NCBI GenBank assembly: GCA_012845835.1
Contig: JABAKD010000009.1
Span: 10,965,785 to 11,029,784, forward strand
From: Undaria pinnatifida
Taxonomy: Eukaryota; Sar; Phaeophyceae; Laminariales; Alariaceae
Length of the DNA stretch: 64,000 nucleotides
Direction: 5' to 3'
Shown here one piece after another: positions 25,030 through 37,806 of this stretch (position 1 is the first letter of the stretch; each line of letters starts with the position of its first letter). Below the pieces are notes generated by a model. It saw only the letters and a program-made list of their open reading frames with translations, did not search any database and was not told the origin of the DNA. The position numbers were made by a program, and so were the translations under genes.

Positions 25030-28000
25030 CTACTGCAACGCCGTCCTGCCGTCCTTGGCCCCCGTCCCCACCCCCACCGCCATCCTGCCATCCTCCGCCG
25101 CCGCGGCGGCGGTGGCCACCGGCGGCAAGAGCACACCTCCACCCCCCGCCCCTACTACCGCTGCCGATTTAACTTCCTTAGCTCCGCCGGCTTCATCGCC
25201 GGAGGCTTTTTCGACGGCCAAGCTGTCGCTGCCGGGGGAGGCAGGCAGAAACCCCGCCCCGCGGTTGCCCTGCATCATTTGCGAGCAATTGCACAGGCTC
25301 CGGTCGTAGTCCGTCGCCGACGAGACCTTGATGTAGTAGTTGTTCACGGAGAAGGTGAAAGGGTACGTCTTGAATCCGTGCCACATGACCGATGCCGACA
25401 CCGTGGCGTCCATGAGGAACGCCAGCTTCCCGGTCTCATACTCCAAGCCTGCCAACGACAGGGCGCCCGAACGGACGAACAAACAAAATAACAAACGAAC
25501 GAGCGGACGAACAGACGGAAGAAAGAACAAACGAAATAATTAACGAGCGAACACGCGCACCATGAACGAGCGAAAGAAAAAACAGACGAACGGAAGGAAG
25601 AACGAGCCAACCATCGATGGTGTGCGTACAGCAAGCAACGGGGCAGGCAAGCAAGCAACGGGGCAGGCAAGCGATATAAAGGTGGTGGTGGTGGTGGTGG
25701 TGGTGGTGGGGGCGTAAAAGCAGGAGCGGGGGAGGGGAGGGTGAGCGGTTGAGTGGGTGAGTGCGTGGGTGGGTTGTAGGTGATGGGGGGGATAGGTGAG
25801 CGGGAGGGAGAGGAGCGGGGGGGTAGATGGATGGGTGGGTGAGTAGGTAGGTGAGGGGTGTAACATTTGCCTTCCCTTCCACGCCTAAATTAACCCCTGG
25901 CTTTCCTGTCAAACGTCGGCGGATTCTAATCATCTGGAGCCACTACCAACAGGACGGAAACTCCTCGTCCCCAACGGATAGATACGAAGGTCCTATTTAT
26001 ATACCCGGGGACTCCACTATAGTAAGGTCACAGTCGCAAGCACCATGTAGGAGGACCATCTGGCGAGGAAAGAATGATGTGTATAGAGAAAATAAGGAAG
26101 GAGTGGCATGTAGTATATGCGTGTCGCACGGCGCGAAGCTCACCTATGTGTGCCTCTTCCCATGCCTCTCCGTCGAACGCGACGGTTAGTAACAAATCCG
26201 TCACGTATCCCCCCTCCAGGACGGCCGGCTCGAAAGCCATCATCCCCACCTTTGAAACACACACAAAAAAAAGCACAACGGCCGCGGTAGTAAGTGCAAT
26301 CTGCTTTTGTTGTTCTCACGTTGCATCATCGCCATAGCCTAGTCCATGCTCACAAAACGGGCTCCAATAGCTCTGGAATTGAGCAACCACCACTTGAAAA
26401 GAAAATAAACAAAATAAAAAACATACCAAAATAAAAAACATACCAAAATCAAAATTGCACTCTTCAAACAAGCAATAAAAGTGAACTCAGTACGTTTTTG
26501 TGGTTGTTGTTGTTGTTATTATCACATAAACTCGCATAATCAAGTCCGTGCTCACAAAACAGGGTCCAGTCACTCTGGAGCTGAGGAATACCCCGGGAAA
26601 AAAACACAAACCAAAATTGGCATATATACGCATATATCATAGCTGACGCAAGTCATGCCTCCGCCAGAAAAAAATAGGAAAGTAAAATCTTTTAAAGCCT
26701 ACGATGTACGTATAAACTCGTGGTCCTTTAAGAGTGCGGTGCCTTGCCAGATGACAATACCCGCAATAAACTGGGACCCCGCACTATGACGGCATATTGG
26801 GGTATATACTCTCTTATGTTCGGCGAGGTCGTGACAAAAGGATTTTGACCGCACTAACTGAGGCCCCGCACTAAAGGATACCATACCGGACTAACGCGGG
26901 AGCACAACAGTATAATTTAGAATGGAAAATAGGCACGGAGGCTGGATCGACCGCTTCTATGCGAAAACAGACCTCCCGCCCCGCGACAGCAAGCGTGTGT
27001 AGCCGCGGCAAAATACACCGTTTGTTTTTAGGCTAAGGCGAAACGCTTGGGGTTGTAAAGTAAGTGCAACAACAACAACAACACGCTCGCAATAAGGCGT
27101 GTTCCTGCAAAACACACACAAACACACGCCCCTCCCACCCCGAAATGCTACAGACAGTACGCGTGGTTAGTGGATGGGTGGGTGGGTGTACCTCGGTGTG
27201 CTTGTGGTAGAGAATGGCCGTGCCCGATTCGATCTTGGCATCCAGCACGTTGGGGTTGTAAATGCTGACGAGAAGCTGGAAATCCGTCTCCAACGACGCC
27301 TTCGCTAACGATTGCACAATAGATTTCTGCAGAGCGGGAGAGAGCGCAAGGTGAAGGCAGCAACCCGCGGATATTGAGCCAGGGGAAAGGGAAAGTCGCG
27401 GGGTCAAAGCTGAAGTGTGGACTTGCAAAGACAGTCCCACCCTACAATAGCATTAAATCAAAGCAATAAAAAACGCTGTTCGAGCCACAACCTCGTTCAA
27501 CGCAAAATCGACACCGCGCCGACGAGCGGGCCGCGGGAAACCCGGGGGTCTCCGGCACCCACTAGCTTTTTTCGCGGGCAAAAAAAACACCCTCATACAG
27601 CAAGTAGCACATACACCACAGACAACCCTACCCGCCCACAAAACAAAATATGACCCCCGTCGCCCTTCTTCTCTCGCCCCTTCATTTATCCTGCCTTCTT
27701 CTCCCCCCCCCCCCCCTCTCAATATGCAACTCCACTACGTCACGTCTCTTCGCCCCTACCGTACCAGTTGTGTCCGCCACTCTACCACTACCACGTCCGC
27801 GCTCTCGCGTCGCTTACCCAGTCAAATTCCGTGTTGCACATGTTCACGCCTGGCGCGTGCGGAGCAAACCACACCACCACGCCGCACATCACCACGGCCG
27901 CCAGCATCCCTGTGCCACACACCACACGCGTGAACAATAGCACCTTGCGCGCGAGGGGGCTGGGTCCAGCCCTCCTGCCCCCACCCCTCCCCCCCCCCCC

Positions 28001-31000
28001 CCCTGCCGCTCGGCCACCGTAGTCGCTGCGGTAGGCACCCCCGACTCTTCCAGCCCTCGCAATCCGCCGCTTTCCTTTAGCCGCGGCCGCCTCGCCCTCT
28101 TCTTCACCAGTCGGGTCCGGGTCGTCGCTCATCAGAACGCTCTCCTCATTTCCAGCAAGGGTCATGTACTCGGTTTCTCCGGAGGCGGGTTCGGGGCGGG
28201 AGCGTGGCGCCGCAGGCGCTGTAGGCATCCTTGCCGCCGCCGCGACCGCGGCGCCCTCGCGCGTAGCGGCTGACTCCTTGGCGTACTCGCGGGCGATGGA
28301 GATGGCCGCGAGCCCGCACACCAAAGTCGTGCCGCCGACGAGGAACACGCCAAGGAGGACCCCGATGGACGGGGCCGCGTAGCCTCGGAACTCGGGCACT
28401 TCGCGCAGGCACTGGAGAAGGAGGGGAGAGCGCGCGGGGGGGGCGGGGAATGGAAAAGGAGCGGGAGAGGGGCGGGGGGGGGCACGGAGACCGACGAGGG
28501 CAGGGAAGGGGAGGGGCGAGCAGGGGTTGAAGGTTTGCTAGCAGTTATTATATTTACCAGGTACCGGTAATCTACTGCACCTACAATTTTAAAATAGACA
28601 TGGCCAACCGTTTTCCAGACTCCCCTTACAGGCTGCGGCATATTGTAACTACCAGGTACTGGTTAGCTTATCTGATTTTCATGTACAACACCAGGAATAC
28701 CGCTGTAGCTCTACTGCCGAGCGTACTGCTGCTCATACACATCTGCAGCAACCATCCGGCTCTGAATCCGAGTACATAACTAGACCCCAAAACGGGTGTG
28801 CGTAAGACGTACTCCAGAGTATGTACGAGGGGGGAATACGTGCTTCTGTCAAGCGGACCGAATATTCAAGGAAGATAGAATTAGGGCACAGCAGTGGGGG
28901 TGTTGTTGGTTTTGTGTAGGTGGGGGTGTCCGTGGTTTCATGCACTCAAAACAAGGCCGTTCTCATTTATCATCACACGGGAAACCACACGTGGATTACA
29001 GGTACACCCCCACACCCCGTACACCCCCACACCCCAGCTCCACACTAAAACCCTGTACCAGGTACCCTGGTAAGTTATATGATACCAACTAGCAGATTTA
29101 CGTTTTGGACAAGGCGGCTCAAGATTTACGTGAAACAGTAGCAGACAGTAGCAGAACAGCATCATTATCTCACCTGGTTGTTGTCGTAGCAGGAAGTCCC
29201 GTAGAAGCAGCTGTACATGAGAGAGGGTGGGTGGGGCAGATGTCAACCAAGGCGGGCGAACGGTGTGGCACAGAGGGGAGGGCAACGCATCAGTGAGTGG
29301 AAGGGGTGAAGTCGCGGCCCTCCCCGTTGTGCATGTATATCTAGTAGATAGAACTACTGCTGTAGCTTTAGACTCGTTTGGGCCGATCGGTGTTACATGC
29401 CTGGTTACTTTGCCCGTTTCTTCTTTCTTCTTAAATACTCGTAGCTTCGAGAGCTTTTTCATCTCTTGCCCGCTGGCTACGAGTAACAGCTCATATGTAT
29501 ACGTATAAATGTAGAAAAAAAAAAACGGACACACCTCTTCGTGCTCGCACCTTTGTCCGAAACGTCAGATGGGGTGGGCACAATTCGACCGTTGGGGTCT
29601 CGTTGCCCGAGGTTTGGGCGCGATCCATGCAGTGTGTCGCGCGTGGCAAGCCTTTTCAACTTTTTTGGCCTGGGGCATACTTAGGGCAAACCCCTGGGTT
29701 TCCGCAACATCCCCGGGGATGGTGTTTCCGCATCCCCCCGTGGATTGGGTTTCCGCATCCCTCCGTGGATGGGGTTTACGCACCCCCCCGAGGATTGGGT
29801 TTCCGCATATCCTATCCCCGTGTACGCACGTAAGATTTGGGTGCAAACCGGGTTTTTCTGCTCGTAGAGGGTACACGTACATTTTCCTATATTTGCACAG
29901 AGCACCACGCTACGATCATGCCGCCCAGCAGCAGTCCAGTCTCCTAGCAGCAGCAGCCTACAAGTCTATGCGCGTGTGGCTGCTGTTGTAGTAGCTGATT
30001 GCCTTGATCGGAGCGTGCCATTTGTCACCCCACTAAATAGATATACTTATTCTTATATTTATGCTGAAAGTGCTCGGTTGGTGCACCCCTGGCATCTCCG
30101 GGGGTCCCACTTCGACACCGCCTCCGTGCATGACTTGCGGAACGGTCCAGCTTTCTTTGGTTTCTTGCTCCGCCTTATTATTTTTGTTTCTGCTCGTTTT
30201 GCCATATGTTTCTTGGATTTCCAGCTGCTTCCTGCAAATTTGGTTTCTCTGCCAACACGATTTTGAACCTTGTCGCAGATTTTTTCTTCCTTTCTGTGTA
30301 GTAAGTCAAACTTCCTACCATTTGCCGCTAATTTGCCGCCTGTGCATTACTTGCGGAACGGTCCAAATTTGGCTTTTCTTTTATTTCAACCATTTGTGTT
30401 GTACTTGCACCAAGTTTCACCAGCTGAGATCTCGGCGTGTCTCATCAGCTCAGCGCCGCCCAGCACCCCACCGCAGCGCTATAGATGAGCAACGCAGCGC
30501 CGTGCAGTGCCGTGCCCTGCCATGTCCTGCAGCTCAGCTCAGCAGCGCACCGCAGCGCTAGCTCAGCAGAGCGAAGCGCTGTGCTTTGCCGTGCTTTGCC
30601 ATGCTGCGTGCTTTGCTGTACTTTTATTAGTTCGTACATGCCAGTAATATTCGAAGTATCATACCACGTACCGGTACTATTAATACTAAACCAGGTTTGT
30701 ACCTATTGCGTTGTTGTTGGATCACAATGCACCCCCAGCTCAGGTCAGCCCGGCTATATATATAGCTCAGCAGCGCAGCGCAGTGCAGTGCGGTGCCGTG
30801 CCTTACCCTTCGTTTTGCTGTGCTGTGTCGTGCGGCGCTGTGCGTTCTTTTGGACATACAGCAGTAGTAGTACCAGGTATGATGCAGGTACCAGGTCTAT
30901 GTACGTGTTGTGTACTCGTCTTTTTGCTTTCTTCAGCTGATTGTCCTCTCTCGGTTCCCATGCCCCCCCCCCCCCCCCCCCGCAAATATCACACGTCCTG

Positions 31001-33699
31001 CCGTTCAGAACGTAACATTAACAGGCACACAGCACAGCGCAGGGCAATTAGCTCTGCACAAGCACCTCTTGGCATTATTATCGATTCGCTATTCGCACCA
31101 AATAATCACGGGCCTCTTCTTCTTGCCCCATTTACATGTTTCAGTTGCATTCTCCCTTGCGCGAGCGTAGCGGGCGGCGTCAGCAGCCCGCGGAGCGGAG
31201 CCCTGTGATTTCTTTGGAACCCCACAGAGTACCACCAGGTATAAGGCGAAGTACCATGTACCAGGTTTTCTGGTAGTACGTGTGCGTACTCGTCTTTTGC
31301 TTTCGTCGTTGGTTTGTTCTCCATCTCGGTCCTCTTCGCGATTTTTTCTTCGCAAATTGCACCCGTACTACTGCCGATTAGAACGTGGCATCGCCAACAT
31401 ACAGCACAGCACAGACAGGGCAATCAGCTCCGCACAAGTAGCTCTTGGCATTATCAAATCGCTAGTTGCACTAAATCATGGGACTCTTCTTTCTGCCCCC
31501 TTCACATTTAGTTAAAATCTTCCTTGCGCGAGCGTAGCGGGCGGCGTCAGCCGCCCGCGGAGCGGAGCCCTTGGCGCGGAGCCCTTGTACCCCATATTTC
31601 TGCTGTGCTGCCGGTGCGTGCGCATGTCCATAGCATGTCCGTCCATCGATCGCGACAAGTTGGGCGGTAATATAGCAATATTTTTGATAGTCATGTATAT
31701 ACCAACCCATCCTTACATTTACGTCCAAATGTTTTGCGTCGGAGATTTTGCCCACACCACAGATGACAGGGACCAGACAACATGAGGACAGCACAACGCT
31801 GCGTGTACAACCCTGCCGCGCAGCAGCAGTGGCAGGATACATTTTACGCATTTTTTTCGCCCATGTCACAACCAGACGATGACAAGACACCAAACAAAAT
31901 GCGGGAAGCACCACGCCGTGTGTACCACCCTGCCGCCCAGCAGCAGCAGCAGCAGCAGCAGCAGGCAGGGCCATGTGCGCGTGCCGTATCCTCTCCATAC
32001 TGCAGCAAGTTTATTTTGTCATAGCTAGCCTGTCACGTACTGTCCTCTAGCTCCCTCGTTCTCAATAAATATGTGCTCTTCAATTTATTTTCTACACTAT
32101 TTATAAGCCACACCCCACGCCATCGGTGTGGGTCTGTCATACCCCGCCAAAAACACGTGCCGCTTCCTGGCGATCCCTACGTAGCTGGAGTTAGAAGCGT
32201 GGCCCTCTCCTCGGAATCATCCATACGTATCACGGTCCCATAACCGGCATAGGACCCCTCCTGAATACCAGGCATAGCGCAATACAGCAGTAGTCTCTGC
32301 ATGCTGCGCCTGTATGCGGAATCGTGGTCGGTCCGAAGTCCGCATGGTCGACGGGTAGGGTTACGGAAAAAAACGTAGCCGAAAGAGCCCGCACTTTCTC
32401 GTATGTTTGAACTCGTCACAACAACGTCAGCAGCCTTGAGTACGACCAAAATCCGTGATTTCGATGCGACTACTACTGCTGCAAGCTGTGTACCTGGGGT
32501 CGTTGTGCTAAGCTTTTGGAGAAGCTCCATAGTACGAGCCTAGCCTCTCTGCCTAGCCTCCAAGGTTCCCCTTCGGGAACTTGGTTGACTTGCAATCCCA
32601 GGGGGGCATTGCAAGTTTAAAAAGGGGGAACACAGGCGTTCCCATATTGTCGTTGTTGTTCTCATATATACGTGTGTACAAGGTTTCCCTCCGGGAAGTT
32701 CGTAGGGGAGTGGCGCAAGGACACGTTATTATCGCTACCGGACGCGATTACCATTTTTTACAAAGTAATTGAAAAACGCCAGCTGTGAGTGCGACCGATT
32801 GAATGGTTGAAACTCAACTTTGCAAAGCTGCGTGGTACATCCATGTTTCGCTAATATACAGCAGTAGTTGCACAAAATTTACAGAAGGTCGTTCGCGCGT
32901 GTTATATATTTTATCCTCATGAAAGATATACCACGTAGTTCATTTTATAAAATTATTTTCAAGGACGTCAGCTGTGAGTTCGACGAATTCAGGGTCGATA
33001 GTTATCTTTGCAAGCGGTACACACAAAAAAACTTGCCTCGAGAAAATACACAGGTAACCGGTACTTTCTTGGGTGTACTCACTAGCCTCAGTACTATTTA
33101 CACTTTTGGTGTACTCGATAGACGTGCCCATGACCGCGATCTGTTATTATATCGTCATTCGAGTGTTTGCGTTATAACATAATTCAATCTAAAATTCCAT
33201 TAAAAAAATCGCCGAGCGAACTTTGAAGGAAGAAGTTGCCCCAAAACGGCATGAAAATTCCGATTTGAGTGAACGATTTAGAGTGAACTTCCATCAATGA
33301 CGACCAGCTCATACGATTGGCCTACAAATACCGAGCTCAACACCGTTGCTCTGCAGTCACAACGGCCCAACAATCAGAGGGCACGAGGGCACAACCCTCA
33401 CGGCAGCACACAGCAGACACTGCTCGCTGTGCGCTGTGCTTGGCAGCGGTAGACACAACCCAACCTTGATGCGGAGGCACTAAAGGGTAGCTGGGGAAGC
33501 ATGGCGCGTACGCGCAACCTCAGGGGTAGGTGCTAGTGAGCCATCGCTCCCGCGCTCTCTACGATGTGACCTGGTTCTCTGCTGCTTCGTGATGTCATAT
33601 TCAGTGCTGATTTCGTCAACCACCGTCGCTATACCACAACGCCGTCGCCGAAGCCTCCACCGCCACCGCCACCCACGCCGCACGGCCGCCGCCGCCGCT

Positions 33700-33731
<32 letters not shown>

Positions 33732-36700
33732 GCGGCGGCGGCTATTGTGCTGCGGCTGCGGTTGGTGTCTCCTGCGTTTGTTTCTCAAAAAACCAAAAAA
33801 AAATAGCTGTTCTGTTGTTGTGGTGATGATCGTGGTGATCGAGCCAGGCCGAGCCGAGCTGCTGTGCCGCAACTGATCTGGCGGGGCCATCGCCACGCCC
33901 ACCTCCGCCTCCGCCCCGCCGCCGCTGCTGCTGCTGCTGTTGCTGTGCGGCTGCTGTTTGTTTGATGGTGTTGTGCTGGGCCTGCCCCTGTCGGTGAGTC
34001 TATTAATCGGTGCGGTCGCACCTTGTCAAATTATAAAATTTGATGCTGTCTCCCCGCTCTCCGCCTGTGAGGGCCCGAATTAACGAGGAACTTGCCAAAT
34101 CGAATTTCGATTTTTTTTTTTTTCTTCATGAAAAATACACGAAAAATTCAACTTTGGTTCTTATCAAGGAACGGCGCAGTGCGTTCTAGGAAATAAAAAA
34201 ATTAAAAAAACGCAAAAGGGTCAACGAACACCCGTGGGCAACGACCGAGGCGAGCGATGGCCCGCGTCCTCCCCGGAGCGCCGCGGCTGGCGGCAGATGG
34301 TTTTGGCCGGCAGCGGCTTGGAGGCTATGGCTCTAGGCGTCTCTTGGATGGGCTGGCGCCACCCCGCCGCCCGACACGGGCAGCAGCGACGGGGATATAG
34401 CGGTCGAACTTCTGAGCGAAGTCATCATGTGGTAGTTGGTCGTGTAACTTTCGAGGTGCAGGGCGACGAAAATATGGGTTTGCGGCGGTCTCGGTTGCTT
34501 TCGAAGCGTCGCAGGCGGTCTACGCTGTGCTAAGGACCTTCGGAGGCCGCGCTGGGGCTGCTCCGGTGGTCCTACCGCTCGCAAGGGTGGCTTCTCGCCT
34601 CTCAATCAGCCGACGACATGGCACCAATTCGCGTGGCCGGCTTCGGTTACACAGAACAAGCCATGTCTAGGTGGACAAACTCCCTAAATTCAATTTCGAT
34701 TTTCGACTAAATTCGACCGAGAAAGCTTTTTTTACTTCTTTGTTGAATTCGATTTTTCGTAATAGTTCTGAGAATGCCTGCTTGATGATTCATCTATTGA
34801 CTAAGGGCCATAATTAACGAGGAACTTGCCAAATCGAATTTCGATTTTTTTTTTTTTCTTCATGAAAAATACACGAAAAATTCAACTTTGGTTCTGATCA
34901 AGGAACGGCGCAGTGCGTTCTAGGAACTAAAAAAATTAAAAAAAACGCAAAAGGGTCAACGAACACCCGTGGGCAACGACCGAGGCGAGCGATGGCTCGC
35001 GTCCTCCCCGGAGCGCCGCGGTTAGCGGCAGATGGTTTTGGCCGGCAGCGGCTTGGAGGCTATGGCTCTAGGCGTCTCTTGGATGGGCTGGCGCCACCCC
35101 GCCCCCCGACACGGGCAGCAGCGACGGGGATATAGCGGTCGAACTTCTGAGCGAAGTCATCATGTGGTAGTTGGTCGTGTAACTTTCGAGGTGCAGGGCG
35201 ACGAAAATATGGGTTTGCGGCGGTCTCGGTTGCTTTCGAAGCGTCGCAGGCGGTCTACGCTGTGCTAAGGACCTTCGGAGGCCGCGCTGGGGCTGCTCCG
35301 GTGGTCCTACCGCTCGCAAGGGTGGCTTCTCGCCTCTCAATCAGCCGACGACATGGCACCAATTCGCGTGGCCGGCTTCGGTTACACAGAACAAGCCATG
35401 TCTAGGTGGACAAACTCCCTAAATTCAATTTCGATTTTCGACTAAATTCGACCGAGAAAGCTTTTTTTACTTCTTTGTTGAATTCGATTTTTCGTAATAG
35501 TTCTGAGAATGCCTGCTTGGTGATTCATCTATTGACTAAGGGCCATAATTAACGAGGAACTTGCCAAATCGAATTTCGATTTTTTTTTTTTTCTTCATGA
35601 AAAATACACGAAAAATTCAACTTTGGTTCTGATCAAGGAACGGCGCAGTGCGTTCTAGGAAATAAAAAAATTGAAAAAACGCAAAAGGGTCAACGAACAC
35701 CCGTGGGCAACGACCGAGGCGAGCGATGGCTCGCGTCCTCCCCGGAGCGCCGCGGTTAGCGGCAGATGGTTTTGGCCGGCAGCGGCTTGGAGGCTATGGC
35801 TCTAGGCGTCTCTTGGATGGGCTGGCGCCACCCCGCCCCCCGACACGGGCAGCAGCGACGGGGATATAGCGGTCGAACTTCTGAGCGAAGTCATCATGTG
35901 GTAGTTGGTCGTGTAACTTTCGAGGTGCAGGGCGACGAAAATATGGGTTTGCGGCGGTTTCGGTTGTTTTCGAAGCGTCGCAGGCGGTCTACACTGCTGT
36001 GCTAAGGACCTTCGGAGGCCGCGCTGGGGCTGCTCCGGTGGTCCTACCTCTCGCAAGGGTGGCTTCTCACCTCTCAATCAGCCGACGACATGGCACCAAT
36101 TCGCGTGGCCGGCTTCGGTTACACAGAACAAGCCATGTCTAGGTGGACAAACTCCCTAAATTCAATTTCGATTTTCGACTAAATTCGACCGAGAAAGTAT
36201 TTTTTTACTTCTTTGTTGAATTTGATTTTTCGTAATAATTCCGAGAATGCCTGCTTGGTGATTCATTTCTTGACCAATCAGATGCAAATTAAATTCAATT
36301 CTATAAAAAAAAAATCGAAATTCGATTTGGCAAGTTCCTCGTTAATTTGGGCCCTAATCAGATGCAAATTAAATTCATTTCTATAAAAAAAATCGAAATT
36401 CGATTTGGCAAGTTCCTCGTTAATCTGGGCCCTGATATGGGACTTGTACGCCTTTTCTGCGTTTCGTTCACCGCAAACACAACCAAAAGCATACCGGAGT
36501 GAATCTGGCCTTTTTCTCGTAGCATGATGGAAGATTTTTTAGTGAATATTTTTAACGCAAACACTCTATTATTGGGAAAACACTCACTCATGCTCAAAAC
36601 ACAGCATTTATTTTTAGACCGCTTGCAAGCAGAAAATCTCGCTCCGCACGAAAAAAGCGCTGTGCTTTTCAACCTTCGCTCGTTGTGAGAGCTGGCAGGA

Positions 36701-37017
36701 AGCAGAAACATCAGTACGTGGTGTTGCACCAAACACGAAACATCAACAACCCAACCCACAAGCAAGGGCGGCACGTCTACACGCCCCTCCTCGTTAAACC
36801 AAGGACAGCACCGCATCTCGTCTCACCCGTGTATGCTTCCGATAGTGTGGCACTGTTGGTCAGGGCACCAGTGGCACGCGGACGTGTTTCGACAAGCCCC
36901 GCACGAGTCGAACGAGGAGCAAGGCAACGCCGTCGTAGCTACCGGGAGCAGAGCCAACATTACGCTGAAAAAAATCAGCGACCCTGCCATCGCCGAGCGG
37001 CGACGGAGTACCCTCAT
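25030..37017 (-). CDS. PSI-like / two-TM / LEA2-like membrane protein, 493 aa, six exons
   Basis: Exons, 5' to 3': 37,017-36,827; 29,210-29,174; 28,411-27,818; 27,326-27,192; 26,249-26,144; 25,448-25,030 (stop TAG). All junctions are GT-AG and the phases (2, 0, 0, 0, 1) join into one frame of 494 codons. Residues 1-32 are a signal peptide. Residues 33-77 are Cys-rich and PSI-like (CGAC, CHWC, then CFYG, SCYD). TM1 is about 90-114, followed by an acidic, Gly/Ala-rich loop. TM2 is about 234-258. From about 275 to 400 there is a LEA2-like (WHy-type) beta domain with IYNPNVLDAKIESGTAIL and LEGGYVTDLL. A low-complexity tail follows. I know similar architectures from oomycetes and diatoms, with no established function. 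Loss of one 37-bp exon from a gene model would hide the link to exon 1. An upstream in-frame ATG choice (37,017 or 36,990) is open. Confidence 0.8.
26505..26720 (+). mobile_element. SINE-like dispersed repeat, partial copy
   Basis: Same block order as the full copy: TTG lead, 'actcgcataatcaagtccgtg', 'cactctggagctgaggaata', 'catagctgacgcaagtcatg', ending near 'cctacgatgt'. It lies in intron 4 of the minus-strand membrane-protein gene, antisense to it. A diverged head fragment precedes it at about 26,305-26,390. Confidence 0.6.
29480..33180. repeat. Composite dispersed repeat in intron 1, shared with 61.7-63.5 kb
   Basis: Several blocks here occur in the same order near the right end of the window: 29,490-29,990 matches 61,685-62,110; 31,585-31,700 matches 62,545-62,660; 32,015-32,230 matches 62,818-62,990; 32,680-33,180 matches 63,460-62,990 in opposite orientation in part. 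Internal motifs include repeated agcaccacgctacgatc..tgccgcccagcagcag units. No protein domain was found. This is probably a non-autonomous element or a nest of such elements. Confidence 0.55.
33600..34020. repeat. CTG/CCG trinucleotide-rich stretch
   Basis: (CTG)n at about 33,704-33,727 and 33,920-33,945, in a GCC/CAC-rich setting. It opens Ala- and Arg-rich frames in both directions, which I do not treat as genes. It is within intron 1 of the minus-strand membrane-protein gene. Confidence 0.6.
34071..36432. mobile_element. TIR element made of three 734-bp tandem units
   Basis: Left terminus from 34,071: gggcccgaattaacgaggaa, followed by cttgccaaatcgaatttcga and a T tract. Right terminus, read on the minus strand from 36,432: gggcccagattaacgaggaa with the same continuation, so the inverted repeats are about 47 bp with one or two differences. 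Both ends are flanked by TGA, a possible 3-bp target-site duplication. The interior is three near-identical units starting at 34,071, 34,805 and 35,540 (periods 734 and 735), each beginning with a copy of the left terminus (gggccataattaacgag in the inner two). The right end is itself duplicated (36,286-36,355 and 36,357-36,432). Each unit has a 78-79-codon plus frame and a ~90-codon minus frame with no recognised family; I regard them as non-coding. It lies in intron 1 of the membrane-protein gene. Confidence 0.75.
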
Positions 37018-37798
37018 CGCACCCGACTGTTCCGACGCAAGTCCGGGCTCCAGAGGAAGTCCACTTCGCCAGCTGAAGAGAAAGCGGGGGGGCGGGGGGC
37101 GCACACCGCCTTGTGACCCCCGTACCGAAACCGAGTTTTCTGCTTGCTGCTTATAGCGGAGGTATAGGGCCTACGTGAAGCTTCAACAACGTTTTGAGTT
37201 CAATTTCCGTGCTTCAGACACCGTCGTCCGGAGTCAGCAGGACCCCTAAAGTAAGCAACGTGTACGTCGAAGAAACTTCAGTATCTGGTATAGACGGGGG
37301 TGACCTGGATCGCCGTAGCTGAGCTAATCACACCGCAGCGCGCTCGTCATCCGCCTCGGTTGTGTGCTGACTGGGGTTTGAGGTTTGAGTTTTACGATCA
37401 TTTCCGGGAGTTTTTATAAATTTTTGAAACGCGTTTTTTTGTAGGGTACTATTCTCCTTGTTGTTGTTGTTAATGTAATAACATCGGACCTCACACATCA
37501 CGGATTTTGCACCAGCTTTATCCCCTGGGCCCTGGGCGCCAGATCATCCGCGTCTCCCACAAATTTCATATTTTTTTTAATAAAAATTGAAAAACGTCAG
37601 CTGTGAGTATGACCGATTGAATGATTGAAACTCAACTTGCAAGCTGCGTCTATATTTCGATTTTTTACAAAAATTGAAAAACGTCAGCTAAAACTGCTGT
37701 GCTGTGTGATGCTGCGATGAAAATAAAAAATCGGCGCCTCAAAATGGAAGGCTTTCTGGTTTAGGCGGGGAAATGTTGTTCACAACCCCTTGTTTATG

Positions 37799-37806
37799 GT
37801 AGTCAT
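37799..37806. repeat. 8-bp target-site duplication, left copy (GTAGTCAT)
   Basis: GTAGTCAT here is identical to the octamer at 42,705-42,712. Both abut the CACAC termini of the hAT element. Confidence 0.8.

Noticed and set aside
34234-36077. Repeated 78-79-codon plus and ~90-codon minus frames in the 734-bp units
   Set aside because: They recur because the DNA unit is duplicated; there is no family resemblance, and the third copy shows frame-altering changes near the ends.
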